From the NCBI RefSeq assembly GCF_002909255.1, contig NZ_PIOB01000016.1:1-45435 (forward strand): a stretch of DNA of 45,435 nucleotides. Reading direction: 5' to 3'. Under the pieces are notes generated by a model. It did no database searches. It saw only the letters and a list, made by a program, of their open reading frames with translations, and was not told where the DNA came from. Shown piece by piece: positions 16,553 through 25,280 of this stretch (within the stretch, counting starts at the first letter, position 1; each line of letters starts with the position of its first letter). The stretch comes from Arenibacter hampyeongensis. Lineage in GTDB: Bacteria > Bacteroidota > Bacteroidia > Flavobacteriales > Flavobacteriaceae. The position numbers and the translations under genes are program-made.

Positions 16553-17881
16553 ATGAAAAAGGTTCCATACCGCAATCTAATTTCTAAAGTTTTAGGTGTC
16601 AGTCTGGTAGTAGTATTACTGCTTTCAAATTCCCTTCTTGCTCAAGAAACTGTGGCTGCCTCATCCGGTGAAGGTGATGCCGTTAAGGGTAAACAGCTGT
16701 TTAACCAAAATTGTGCTGCTTGTCACTCTTTGAACAAGAAAATGACCGGTCCCGCACTGGCTGGGGTTTCGGAAAAACGTGAAAAGGACTGGTTGTATCA
16801 GTGGATTAAGAACAGTCCCGCAATGATCAAAGCTGGGGATGCCGAAGCCGTAAAAATTTACAATGAGTACAATCAGGCAGCAATGACGCCATTTCCAACT
16901 TTGTCCAATCAGGATATTGATGATATTTTGGCGTACACGGATACTCCCCCTGTTGTGGTTACAACTGCAATTGCGACGAATGAAGGTGCTCAAGGTGGCG
17001 GCGGTTCCTCAGGTATTTCCAACGAAATAATTTTAGGTGCCTTGGCATTGGTTTTTGGTCTGTTGGTAATGATGTTGGTCTTGGTGAACAAAACCTTGAG
17101 GCGCATTGCAGAGGCCAACGGAGTGGATTTGGAAAAAGAGCTGGCCGAAAAACGGACTCCAATTTGGAAAGCCTTTGCTCAAAATCAATTTTTGGTACTT
17201 GTGTTTTCCATTTTTCTTTTATTGGGCAGTGCTTATTTTGCTTATGGTTGGATGATGCAGGTTGGTATTGATCAGGGTTATGCCCCTATTCAACCTATTC
17301 ACTATTCACATAAAATACATGCTGGTGATAATGCCATAGAATGTAAATATTGTCATTCATCCGCAAGGGTGTCCAAGACATCAGGTATACCGTCATTAAA
17401 TGTATGTATGAACTGTCATAAATCCATTTATGAATACAAAGGTAATCCAGAGGGTCCTAGCCAAGAAGATTTGGCAAATGGGTATACCAACGAATTCTAT
17501 ACGGGTGAAATTAAAAAATTGTACAAGGCTGTAGGTTGGGATGAAGAAAATCAGAAATATACCGGGGAGTCCAAGCCGGTAGAATGGGTAAGGATTCATA
17601 ATCTTCCCGACTTCGCTTATTTCAATCACTCGCAGCACGTTTCTGTAGCGGGTATTGAGTGTCAGACATGTCATGGTCCTGTGGAGGAAATGGAAATTAT
17701 GTATCAATATTCTCCTTTAACGATGGGGTGGTGTATTAATTGTCACCGCGAGACCAATGTTAAGGTAGAGGGTAACGCTTATTATGAAAAGATTCATGCC
17801 GAACTTTCCCAAAAATACGGGGTTGATAAGCTTACGGCCGCTCAAATGGGTGGGCTGGAATGTGGTAAGTGTCACTATTAA
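16553..17881 (+). CDS. actA: Alternative complex III subunit ActA, hexaheme form with fused N-terminal cytochrome c domain
   Basis: A 442-residue multiheme cytochrome c of alternative complex III, the quinol:electron-acceptor oxidoreductase that replaces cytochrome bc1. It has a signal peptide (1-31), a monoheme domain with CAACH at 54-58 and a likely axial Met at 111 (MTPFP), a Gly-rich linker, two membrane helices (about 158-180 and 211-235), then a pentaheme part with CxxCH at 264-268, 285-289, 370-374, 394-398 and 437-441. The canonical ActA (Rhodothermus) is pentaheme, so the monoheme domain is an addition. First gene of an eight-gene operon with actB 35 bp downstream; also annotated as c-type cytochrome/cytochrome c3 family. 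Confidence 0.92.
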   Translation: MKKVPYRNLISKVLGVSLVVVLLLSNSLLAQETVAASSGEGDAVKGKQLFNQNCAACHSLNKKMTGPALAGVSEKREKDWLYQWIKNSPAMIKAGDAEAVKIYNEYNQAAMTPFPTLSNQDIDDILAYTDTPPVVVTTAIATNEGAQGGGGSSGISNEIILGALALVFGLLVMMLVLVNKTLRRIAEANGVDLEKELAEKRTPIWKAFAQNQFLVLVFSIFLLLGSAYFAYGWMMQVGIDQGYAPIQPIHYSHKIHAGDNAIECKYCHSSARVSKTSGIPSLNVCMNCHKSIYEYKGNPEGPSQEDLANGYTNEFYTGEIKKLYKAVGWDEENQKYTGESKPVEWVRIHNLPDFAYFNHSQHVSVAGIECQTCHGPVEEMEIMYQYSPLTMGWCINCHRETNVKVEGNAYYEKIHAELSQKYGVDKLTAAQMGGLECGKCHY

Positions 17882-17916
17882 TCAAACTAATTAGAAGATA
17901 ATTTCAGATATATCAT

Positions 17917-20900
17917 ATGTCATCAAACAAAAAATACTGGAAAAGCGAGGCGGAATTAAACCCCAACGATTCCATTGTTGAGACGCTAAGACAAAATGAA
18001 TTTGTTCAAGAGATTCCTGTAGATGATTTCTTGGGTGATAAAGAAACATTGGCGGCATCTTCGACCAACAGAAGGGATTTTCTTAAGTACGTAGGATTTA
18101 GTACGGCTGCAGCTTCATTGGCAGCTTGTGAGGGTCCGGTAATCAAGTCTATTCCTTATGTAGTGAAACCCGACAATATAATTCCTGGAGTGGCCAACTT
18201 TTATGCCACTACCATTGCGAATGGTTTTGATTTTGCCAGTATTTTGGTGAGAACACGCGAGGGAAGACCAATTAAGATTGAAAACAATACCGATGCAAAA
18301 ATCGGAGGTAATGCCAATGCCCGTGTACAGGCTTCGGTTTTGTCGCTTTATGACAGTACTCGTTTGCAGGGGCCTACCTTTAATGGCGAGCCTGTTGCTT
18401 GGAGCGATTTGGATGCCGCGGTAAAATCTAAATTAGGGTCATTAAAAAATTCTACCAAAAAGATTGCGATATTAACGCAGACCTACGCAAGTCCTTCTAC
18501 TTCTAGATTGATAACTGAATTTAAGGAGGCTTATGTAAATGTGGATCACATTACTTATGATGCCATTTCTGAGGATGCGGCACTTTCGGCTTTTGAGGCC
18601 AAGTACGGTGAAAGGGCTTTGGCCGATTATAATTTTGAGAATGCCGATATCATTGTTTCTTTTGGCGCGGATTTCTTAGGAGATTGGCAAGGTGGTGGAT
18701 ATGATGGAGGTTATTCCAAGGGCAGGGTTCCGAAAAATGGAAAAATGTCCAAGCACGTTCAGTTTGAGGCCAATATGTCCCTGACTGGAGCTAATGCTGA
18801 TAAAAGAGTGCCTTTGACACCTTCTGAGCAAAAGGTAGCCTTGGCTTATTTTTATAGTAAGCTGAACGGTACTTCTGGTGGTGGTAATCTGCCGGAAAGT
18901 GCAAAGGCTGCATTGGATGTTGTTGCTGGTCAGGTACTAAAGAATAAATCAAATGCCGTTGTTGTAACGGGTATAGATGATGTCAATGCCCAAGCGGTAG
19001 TTTTGGCCATTAATGAAATGTTGGGAAGCAAGGCGTTTGATGCCGCTGCTCCCAAATATGTGAGACAGGGTAATGTTAAAGCAGTAAATGCCTTATTGGC
19101 CGACATGAAATCCGGTAAGGTGGGTGCTTTGTTGATGGATGGTGTCAACCCTGCATACTCACTGCCAAATGCTGCTGATTTTGCGGAAGGAATCCAGAAT
19201 GTAGATTTAACTGTGGCATTCTCCACGAACAGAAATGAGACTACGGAATTGGTTCAGTATGTTGGAGCTTCAAACCATTATTTGGAATCTTGGGGTGATG
19301 CGCAATTAAAGAAGGGGCATTATAGCTTAATGCAGCCAACTATTAAAGAGTTGTTTGATACAAGGCAGATCCAGGGCGCCATGTTGCAATGGATGGACAG
19401 TGGTAAAACGTATTACGATTATATAAAGGAAACATGGAATGTAGGAATATTGGGGGGCAGTGACTGGAATCAGGCATTGCACGATGGTATTTTTGCGGCC
19501 GTTCCAGTGGTGGAGGAAGAGGCTGTTGTGGCTGTTGTCCCTATTGTTGGGGTTGAGGAGGAAGCGCCGATTGCGGTTCCTTTGGCTTCGGCTATAAGGA
19601 GTTTGTCAGGAGCTACTGCGGATGGTATGGAGTTAATCTTGTATTCCAAAGTTGGTATGGGAGACGGACAGCAGGCAAGCAATCCTTGGTTGCAAGAGTT
19701 TCCGGATCCAATTACAAGGGTTTCTTGGGACAACTATGTTACCGTTTCCAAAGCTGATGCCGAGAAATTAGGCTTGGTCAATGAAAATGTTGCTGATGGG
19801 GGTTTAAATGGTAGCTATGTAAAACTTACTGTAGACGGTGTTGCTTTAGATGGTGTGGCCGTTATTGTTCAGCCAGGACAAGCTCCAGGCTCATTGGGAC
19901 TTTCCTTTGGGTATGGTAAAACAGTGGGTATGAAGAGTGAAATGCAGACAGGTGTAAATGCATATGCACTGTACAGTAATTTTTCCAATACCCAAGCGGT
20001 GACTATAGAGAAATCTGCTGGAATGCATGAATTTGCATGTGTTCAATTGCACAAGACTTTGATGGGTAGAGGCGATATTATTAAAGAAACTACCTTAGAA
20101 ATATTTAATACAAAGGATGCCAAGGAGTGGAATGTTGTTCCTGTGGTATCTTTGGATCATCAAGAAGTTCCTGCTACTTCTGTGGATTTGTGGGATAGTT
20201 TTGACCGTTCTATTGGGCATCATTTTAACTTGTCCATAGATTTGAATGCCTGTACAGGATGTGGGGCATGTGTTATTGCATGTCATGCGGAAAATAATGT
20301 ACCGGTTGTAGGGAAGGCCGAGGTTAGAAAATCTAGGGATATGCACTGGTTGCGTATAGATAGGTATTACTCCTCGGAAGAGACTTTTGCGCAAGATGAT
20401 ACTAAAAAGGAAGAATTCGAAGGCTTGTTCGGAGATAAGGGGTCCTTGGGTGGTTTTGGTGAAATGGAAGATCCTTCTACCAATCCCCAAGTGGCATTCC
20501 AGCCTGTAATGTGTCAGCATTGTAATCATGCACCATGTGAGACTGTTTGTCCAGTGGCTGCAACTTCACATGGACGTCAGGGCCAAAACCATATGGCTTA
20601 TAACAGATGTGTTGGTACAAGGTACTGTGCAAACAACTGTCCTTATAAGGTAAGGAGGTTTAACTGGTTCCTTTACAATGAAAATGATGAGTTTGATTAC
20701 CATATGAATAACGACTTAGGGAAAATGGTCATCAACCCAGATGTTACTGTTAGGTCTAGGGGTGTTATGGAGAAATGTTCTATGTGTATGCAAAAGACAC
20801 AGAAAACAATTCTTGATGCCAAACGGGATGGTCGTGTGGTTAATGATGGAGAGTTTCAAACTGCTTGTTCCGCTGCATGTGGCAATGGTGCAATGAAGTT

Positions 20901-21036
20901 TGGGGATGTAAATGACGCTGAGAGTGAAATTGTGAAATTAAAGGAAAGTAACCGTATGTATCACTTGTTGGAGCATGTGGGAACCAAACCAAATGTTTTT
21001 TATCACGTAAAAGTGAGGAATACGAACGAAGCTTAA
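17917..21036 (+). CDS. actB: Alternative complex III subunit ActB (molybdopterin oxidoreductase-like + ferredoxin domain)
   Basis: A 1039-residue iron-sulfur subunit. An atypical Tat signal starts about 50 residues in (NRRDFLKYVGFSTAAASLAAC, RR at 52-53), typical of this TAT-variant family; the AAC at 69-71 resembles a lipobox. Residues about 80-700 are a molybdopterin oxidoreductase-like domain, believed not to bind molybdenum in ACIII. The C-terminal domain has four clusters' worth of cysteines: 779/782/785/789, 866/869/874/878, 898/904/908 and 954/957/984/988. A low-complexity Val/Ala/Glu/Pro insert is at about 528-557. It carries electrons within the complex between the quinol site and the ActA hemes. 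The family usually has about 950-1050 residues. Confidence 0.95.
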   Translation: MSSNKKYWKSEAELNPNDSIVETLRQNEFVQEIPVDDFLGDKETLAASSTNRRDFLKYVGFSTAAASLAACEGPVIKSIPYVVKPDNIIPGVANFYATTIANGFDFASILVRTREGRPIKIENNTDAKIGGNANARVQASVLSLYDSTRLQGPTFNGEPVAWSDLDAAVKSKLGSLKNSTKKIAILTQTYASPSTSRLITEFKEAYVNVDHITYDAISEDAALSAFEAKYGERALADYNFENADIIVSFGADFLGDWQGGGYDGGYSKGRVPKNGKMSKHVQFEANMSLTGANADKRVPLTPSEQKVALAYFYSKLNGTSGGGNLPESAKAALDVVAGQVLKNKSNAVVVTGIDDVNAQAVVLAINEMLGSKAFDAAAPKYVRQGNVKAVNALLADMKSGKVGALLMDGVNPAYSLPNAADFAEGIQNVDLTVAFSTNRNETTELVQYVGASNHYLESWGDAQLKKGHYSLMQPTIKELFDTRQIQGAMLQWMDSGKTYYDYIKETWNVGILGGSDWNQALHDGIFAAVPVVEEEAVVAVVPIVGVEEEAPIAVPLASAIRSLSGATADGMELILYSKVGMGDGQQASNPWLQEFPDPITRVSWDNYVTVSKADAEKLGLVNENVADGGLNGSYVKLTVDGVALDGVAVIVQPGQAPGSLGLSFGYGKTVGMKSEMQTGVNAYALYSNFSNTQAVTIEKSAGMHEFACVQLHKTLMGRGDIIKETTLEIFNTKDAKEWNVVPVVSLDHQEVPATSVDLWDSFDRSIGHHFNLSIDLNACTGCGACVIACHAENNVPVVGKAEVRKSRDMHWLRIDRYYSSEETFAQDDTKKEEFEGLFGDKGSLGGFGEMEDPSTNPQVAFQPVMCQHCNHAPCETVCPVAATSHGRQGQNHMAYNRCVGTRYCANNCPYKVRRFNWFLYNENDEFDYHMNNDLGKMVINPDVTVRSRGVMEKCSMCMQKTQKTILDAKRDGRVVNDGEFQTACSAACGNGAMKFGDVNDAESEIVKLKESNRMYHLLEHVGTKPNVFYHVKVRNTNEA

Positions 21037-21069
21037 TCAAATTAGAGGAACGTAACTATATATTAAATT

Positions 21070-22818
21070 ATGGCGTCGCATTACGAAGCACCTATACGAA
21101 AACCCTTAGTACTCGGAAATAAAGGATACCACGATGTAACCGTGGACATTGCTGCTCCGGTAGAAGGGAAGGCCAATAAGCATTGGTGGATTGTATTTTC
21201 CATTGCATTAGCGGCATTCCTCTGGGGTGTTGGCTGTATAATTTACACGATATCGACAGGTATTGGTACATGGGGATTAAATAAAACAGTGGGCTGGGCC
21301 TGGGATATTACCAACTTCGTTTGGTGGGTAGGTATTGGTCACGCTGGAACATTGATCTCAGCTGTATTATTGTTGTTCAGACAGAAATGGAGAATGGCAA
21401 TTAACCGTTCTGCTGAGGCGATGACCATTTTCTCGGTTATTCAGGCGGGATTATTTCCTATAATTCACATGGGCCGTCCTTGGTTGGCTTACTGGGTATT
21501 GCCTATTCCAAACCAGTTTGGATCTTTATGGGTAAACTTTAATTCTCCTTTGCTTTGGGATGTATTTGCAATATCCACTTACCTTTCGGTGTCACTTGTT
21601 TTCTGGTGGACTGGATTGTTGCCAGATTTTGCCATGATCCGTGATAGGGCAGTAAGACCTTTTCAAAAGAAAATATATAGTCTAATAAGTTTTGGTTGGT
21701 CTGGGCGTGCCAAGGATTGGCAGCGTTTTGAAGAAGTTTCCTTGGTCTTGGCCGGATTGGCTACCCCATTGGTACTTTCTGTACACACCATTGTATCCTT
21801 TGACTTTGCTACATCGGTAATACCGGGATGGCATACAACCATATTTCCGCCATACTTTGTTGCTGGGGCTATTTTCTCGGGATTTGCTATGGTGAATACC
21901 TTGTTGATCATTATGAGGAAGGTATGTCATTTGGAATCATATATTACCGTACAACATATAGAATTGATGAACATAGTTATTATGTTGACCGGTTCCATTG
22001 TAGGTTGTGCCTATATTACGGAGTTGTTCATGGCATGGTATTCAGGTGTTGAATATGAGCAGTATGCCTTTTTAAATAGGGCTACAGGACCTTACTGGTG
22101 GGCTTATTGGGCAATGATGACTTGTAATGTATTCTCTCCGCAGTTTATGTGGTTTAAAAAATTGAGGACCAGTATTATGTTTTCTTTCTTTATCTCTATC
22201 GTGGTAAACATCGGAATGTGGTTTGAAAGGTTTGTAATTATTGTAACTTCATTGCACCGTGATTACCTTCCGTCTTCATGGACAATGTTCTCTCCAACAT
22301 TTGTGGATATAGGGATTTTCATCGGGACCATAGGATTCTTCTTCGTGTTGTTTTTGTTATACGCTAGAACTTTCCCAGTAATTGCCCAGGCAGAAGTGAA
22401 GTCCATTTTAAAATCTTCTGGAGAGAAGTACAAGAAATTAAGGGATGCAGGTAAGCCTTTGTATGAAATTTCCAAAAGCAAAACGGTTGTTAAGGAAAAG
22501 GAACCTATAACCGATGACGTATTAATGGGAGAAATTGTTCCAGCAAAAGGTGATAAAATTGGTGTTTCTGAACTTTTAGGTACTATAGGAACTTTTGATC
22601 CTACCAAGCAGAAGGCTGATGACCTGAAGAAAATTAAGGGTATAGGACCTCAAATGGAGGCTACCTTGAATCAAATAGGGATATATACATTCGCACAGGT
22701 GGGTCGTATGACCAATAAGGAGTATGATCTGTTGGATTCCATTACGGAAACGTTCCCAGGCAGGGCACAAAGAGATGATTGGGCAGGACAAGCAAAGATT
22801 TTAAATAATAAGAAATAA
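21070..22818 (+). CDS. actC: Alternative complex III quinol-binding subunit ActC (NrfD-like) with C-terminal helix-hairpin-helix-like domain
   Basis: A 582-residue NrfD/PsrC-family membrane protein with about ten transmembrane helices between residues 38 and 432; it should bind menaquinol. Recognisable segments are WWVGIGHAGTLISA, HMGRPW and SFDFATSVIPGWHTTIFPPYF. The membrane part ends near 440. A charged linker then leads to a small domain at about 515-580 with the pattern DDLKKIKGIGP-x-x-E-x-x-L-N-x-x-G-I-x-T-F-x-Q, a helix-hairpin-helix (H3TH-like) fold also seen as a tail on other Bacteroidota proteins. Other NrfD-like ActC proteins are about 470-490 residues, so this tail is the odd part. 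Cotranscribed with actB (33 bp) and actD (2 bp). Confidence 0.94.
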   Translation: MASHYEAPIRKPLVLGNKGYHDVTVDIAAPVEGKANKHWWIVFSIALAAFLWGVGCIIYTISTGIGTWGLNKTVGWAWDITNFVWWVGIGHAGTLISAVLLLFRQKWRMAINRSAEAMTIFSVIQAGLFPIIHMGRPWLAYWVLPIPNQFGSLWVNFNSPLLWDVFAISTYLSVSLVFWWTGLLPDFAMIRDRAVRPFQKKIYSLISFGWSGRAKDWQRFEEVSLVLAGLATPLVLSVHTIVSFDFATSVIPGWHTTIFPPYFVAGAIFSGFAMVNTLLIIMRKVCHLESYITVQHIELMNIVIMLTGSIVGCAYITELFMAWYSGVEYEQYAFLNRATGPYWWAYWAMMTCNVFSPQFMWFKKLRTSIMFSFFISIVVNIGMWFERFVIIVTSLHRDYLPSSWTMFSPTFVDIGIFIGTIGFFFVLFLLYARTFPVIAQAEVKSILKSSGEKYKKLRDAGKPLYEISKSKTVVKEKEPITDDVLMGEIVPAKGDKIGVSELLGTIGTFDPTKQKADDLKKIKGIGPQMEATLNQIGIYTFAQVGRMTNKEYDLLDSITETFPGRAQRDDWAGQAKILNNKK

Positions 22819-22820
22819 TT

Positions 22821-23342
22821 ATGGCGTCGAAAGTTATACATGCATTTTATAATGATGACGATGTGCTAATGCATGCTGTTAAAAAAGTAAAGGCAGCGAA
22901 GCATCATATAGAGGAGGTTTATTGTCCTTTCCCGGTACATGGTTTGGACAAGGCAATGGGGCTTGCACCCACTAGGATTGCAATTACGTCCTTTATGTAT
23001 GGTTGTGTTGGTCTTGCTGTATCAATTGTGATGATGAATTATATCATGATTCAGGATTGGCCTCAGGACATTGGTGGTAAACCAAGTTTTAGCTATTTGG
23101 AGAATATGCCGGCATTTGTGCCTATCATGTTTGAGCTGACGGTATTTTTTGCGGCGCATTTAATGGTAATCACCTTTTACTTGAGAAGTAGGTTGTGGCC
23201 TTTCAAAGAAGCTGAAAATCCAGATGTCAGAACCACTGATGATCATTTCCTAATGGAAATTGAAATTCATAATAACGAACAGGAATTGAGGGATTTGTTG
23301 ATGGATACGGGAGCAGTCGAAATTAATATTACAGAAAAGTAG
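22821..23342 (+). CDS. actD: Alternative complex III subunit ActD (DUF3341)
   Basis: A 173-residue membrane protein of the DUF3341 family. It begins with a soluble region holding HHIEEVYCPFPVHGLDKAMG, then two transmembrane helices (about 55-75 and 93-115) and a soluble C-terminus. ActD is a structural subunit of ACIII that packs against the NrfD-like subunits. It starts 2 bp after actC, so the two are translationally close, and is 11 bp before actE. Confidence 0.93.
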   Translation: MASKVIHAFYNDDDVLMHAVKKVKAAKHHIEEVYCPFPVHGLDKAMGLAPTRIAITSFMYGCVGLAVSIVMMNYIMIQDWPQDIGGKPSFSYLENMPAFVPIMFELTVFFAAHLMVITFYLRSRLWPFKEAENPDVRTTDDHFLMEIEIHNNEQELRDLLMDTGAVEINITEK

Positions 23343-23353
23343 TCATAAATATT

Positions 23354-23914
23354 ATGAACAGTTTTAGCAAAATAGGAGTCTTATTTGGTTTGGTATTATT
23401 AGTTGCTTCTTGTGCAAACACAAATAGCAGAAACTATCAATACATGCCCAATATGTACGAGTCCGTAGGTTATGAAACCTATCAGAAAGTAGATTTTCTT
23501 CCGGACGGAATGGAAGCTGGTCTTCCAGCGGAAAATACCGTAGCAAGGGGATGGATACCTTATGGAATTGACAATACTCTTGAAGGAAAAGAATTGGCTA
23601 GGGTAAATCCAAGTCCATTGGATTCCTTAAAACAAGAAGACAATCTAGCAGTAGGCAAGGAGCTCTATACTATTTATTGTGCCATTTGTCATGGTGATAA
23701 GGGAGATGGACAGGGTAACTTGGTTAAACGGGAAAAAATATTGGGGGTGCCTAGTTATGCAGATGTAGCCAGGAACGTAACCGTTGGAACTACATACCAT
23801 GCCATTTACCATGGATTGAATTCTATGGGGTCCTATGCAGGGCAATTGGATACAGAAGAACGTTGGAAGGTTTCTGAATACGTTATGAAATTGAAACAAG
23901 ATTTAACAAAATAA
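23354..23914 (+). CDS. actE: Alternative complex III monoheme cytochrome c lipoprotein ActE
   Basis: A 186-residue lipoprotein with lipobox LVASC (Cys20) and one cytochrome c domain: CAICH at 109-113 and a probable axial Met158 in SMGSYAG. ActE carries the last heme of the complex and can hand electrons to the oxidase. In ActE the heme domain follows a conserved region with MYES and NTVARGWIPYGI, both visible at 34-37 and 61-72. It lies between actD and actF. Confidence 0.93.
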   Translation: MNSFSKIGVLFGLVLLVASCANTNSRNYQYMPNMYESVGYETYQKVDFLPDGMEAGLPAENTVARGWIPYGIDNTLEGKELARVNPSPLDSLKQEDNLAVGKELYTIYCAICHGDKGDGQGNLVKREKILGVPSYADVARNVTVGTTYHAIYHGLNSMGSYAGQLDTEERWKVSEYVMKLKQDLTK

Positions 23915-23932
23915 GACCTAGATTTTAGCAAT

Positions 23933-25246
23933 ATGTACACTTTTTCAAATAGATTAAAAATTGCTTCCTTCATTTTAATGGCTGTTGGCGTTTTGGGAAT
24001 TGGTATCGGTTTTATGGCTGCGCCAAGTACTGTAGAAGAGGCAAAGGCAATTGTTGCCGGTCACGGTGATGGACATGGGGATGCTCATGCAGTTGCGGAG
24101 GGTCATGGTGCCGAAATGGAACATGGGGATGCACACGATGCATCGCATGATGAACATTTGTTGCACCAGTTGCAAAACAAGCCTTGGGCGGCCTTATATG
24201 TTGCAGCCTTTTTCTTTTTTATGATTGCCCTTGGTGTTTTGGCTTTTTATGCCATTCAACGGGCAGCACAAGCGGGTTGGTCGCCATTGCTCTTTAGGGT
24301 AATGGAAGGAATTACGGCCTATTTGGTGCCAGGTGGTATAGTTGTATTTGTAATATTGGCCTTGTCTGTTGCCCATATGAATCATTTGTTTGTGTGGATG
24401 GACCCCGAAGTGGTTGCCCATGACAAATTATTACAGGGAAAGGCTGGTTTTCTAAATGGTACATTCTTTTTGATCAGGGCTGCTATATTCTTGGGCGGTT
24501 GGATCTTATATAGGGAGTATTCGCGTAAATTGTCCTTGGCACAGGATGAATCCAATGACGATTCCAATTTTAAATTGAATTTTAGGATATCTGCTGGCTT
24601 TTTGGTGTTCTATTTAATATCCGAGTCCATGATGTCATGGGATTGGATTATGAGTGTAGATCCACACTGGTTCAGTACTTTGTTTGGATGGTATATTTTT
24701 GCCAGTATGTTTGTCTCTGGCATAACGGTAATTGCCATGGTGACCATATATCTGAAGTCTAGGGGCTATTTGCCAGATGTAAACGATAGCCATATTCATG
24801 ATTTGGCTAAGTTCATGTTCGGAATCAGTATTTTCTGGACCTATTTATGGTTCTCCCAATTTATGTTGATTTGGTATTCCAATATTCCGGAAGAGGTTAC
24901 TTATTTCGTTACTAGGATAGCCGATTTCAATTTGCCGTTTTTTGGCATGGTGGCCATGAACTTTTTATTCCCAGTGCTATTGCTTATGAACAGTGACTTT
25001 AAGAGGACTAATTGGTTTGTTGTAATGACGGGAATTGTAATTTTGGCAGGCCATTATATGGATATTTTTAACGCTATTATGCCTGCAACTGTTGGTGATC
25101 AATGGTATATTGGCATACCTGAAATTGGATCCATTTTATTCTTTGCCGGGTTTTTTATATTTTTTGTTTTCAGGGCTTTGACGAAGGCTCCATTGCAGCC
25201 AAAACGCAATCCGTTTATCGAAGAGAGTAAGCATTTTCATTATTAG
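23933..25246 (+). CDS. actF: Alternative complex III membrane subunit ActF, with His-rich segment
   Basis: A 437-residue polytopic membrane protein, homologous to ActC (quinol:cytochrome c oxidoreductase quinone-binding subunit 2), with about ten predicted helices. After the first helix (8-30) there is a loop at 44-78 with nine histidines among Gly, Asp and Ala (H44, 48, 52, 58, 64, 68, 72, 75, 78). The rest holds the expected segments, e.g. SVAHMNHLFVWMDPEVVAHD, ESMMSWDWIMSVDPHWFSTLFGWYIF and GHYMDIF, written here only by their key words. It follows actE by 18 bp and precedes ctaC by 34 bp. Confidence 0.93.
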   Translation: MYTFSNRLKIASFILMAVGVLGIGIGFMAAPSTVEEAKAIVAGHGDGHGDAHAVAEGHGAEMEHGDAHDASHDEHLLHQLQNKPWAALYVAAFFFFMIALGVLAFYAIQRAAQAGWSPLLFRVMEGITAYLVPGGIVVFVILALSVAHMNHLFVWMDPEVVAHDKLLQGKAGFLNGTFFLIRAAIFLGGWILYREYSRKLSLAQDESNDDSNFKLNFRISAGFLVFYLISESMMSWDWIMSVDPHWFSTLFGWYIFASMFVSGITVIAMVTIYLKSRGYLPDVNDSHIHDLAKFMFGISIFWTYLWFSQFMLIWYSNIPEEVTYFVTRIADFNLPFFGMVAMNFLFPVLLLMNSDFKRTNWFVVMTGIVILAGHYMDIFNAIMPATVGDQWYIGIPEIGSILFFAGFFIFFVFRALTKAPLQPKRNPFIEESKHFHY

Positions 25247-25280
25247 TTTTTAGTATATAAGTATAATTTCAAATCATACG

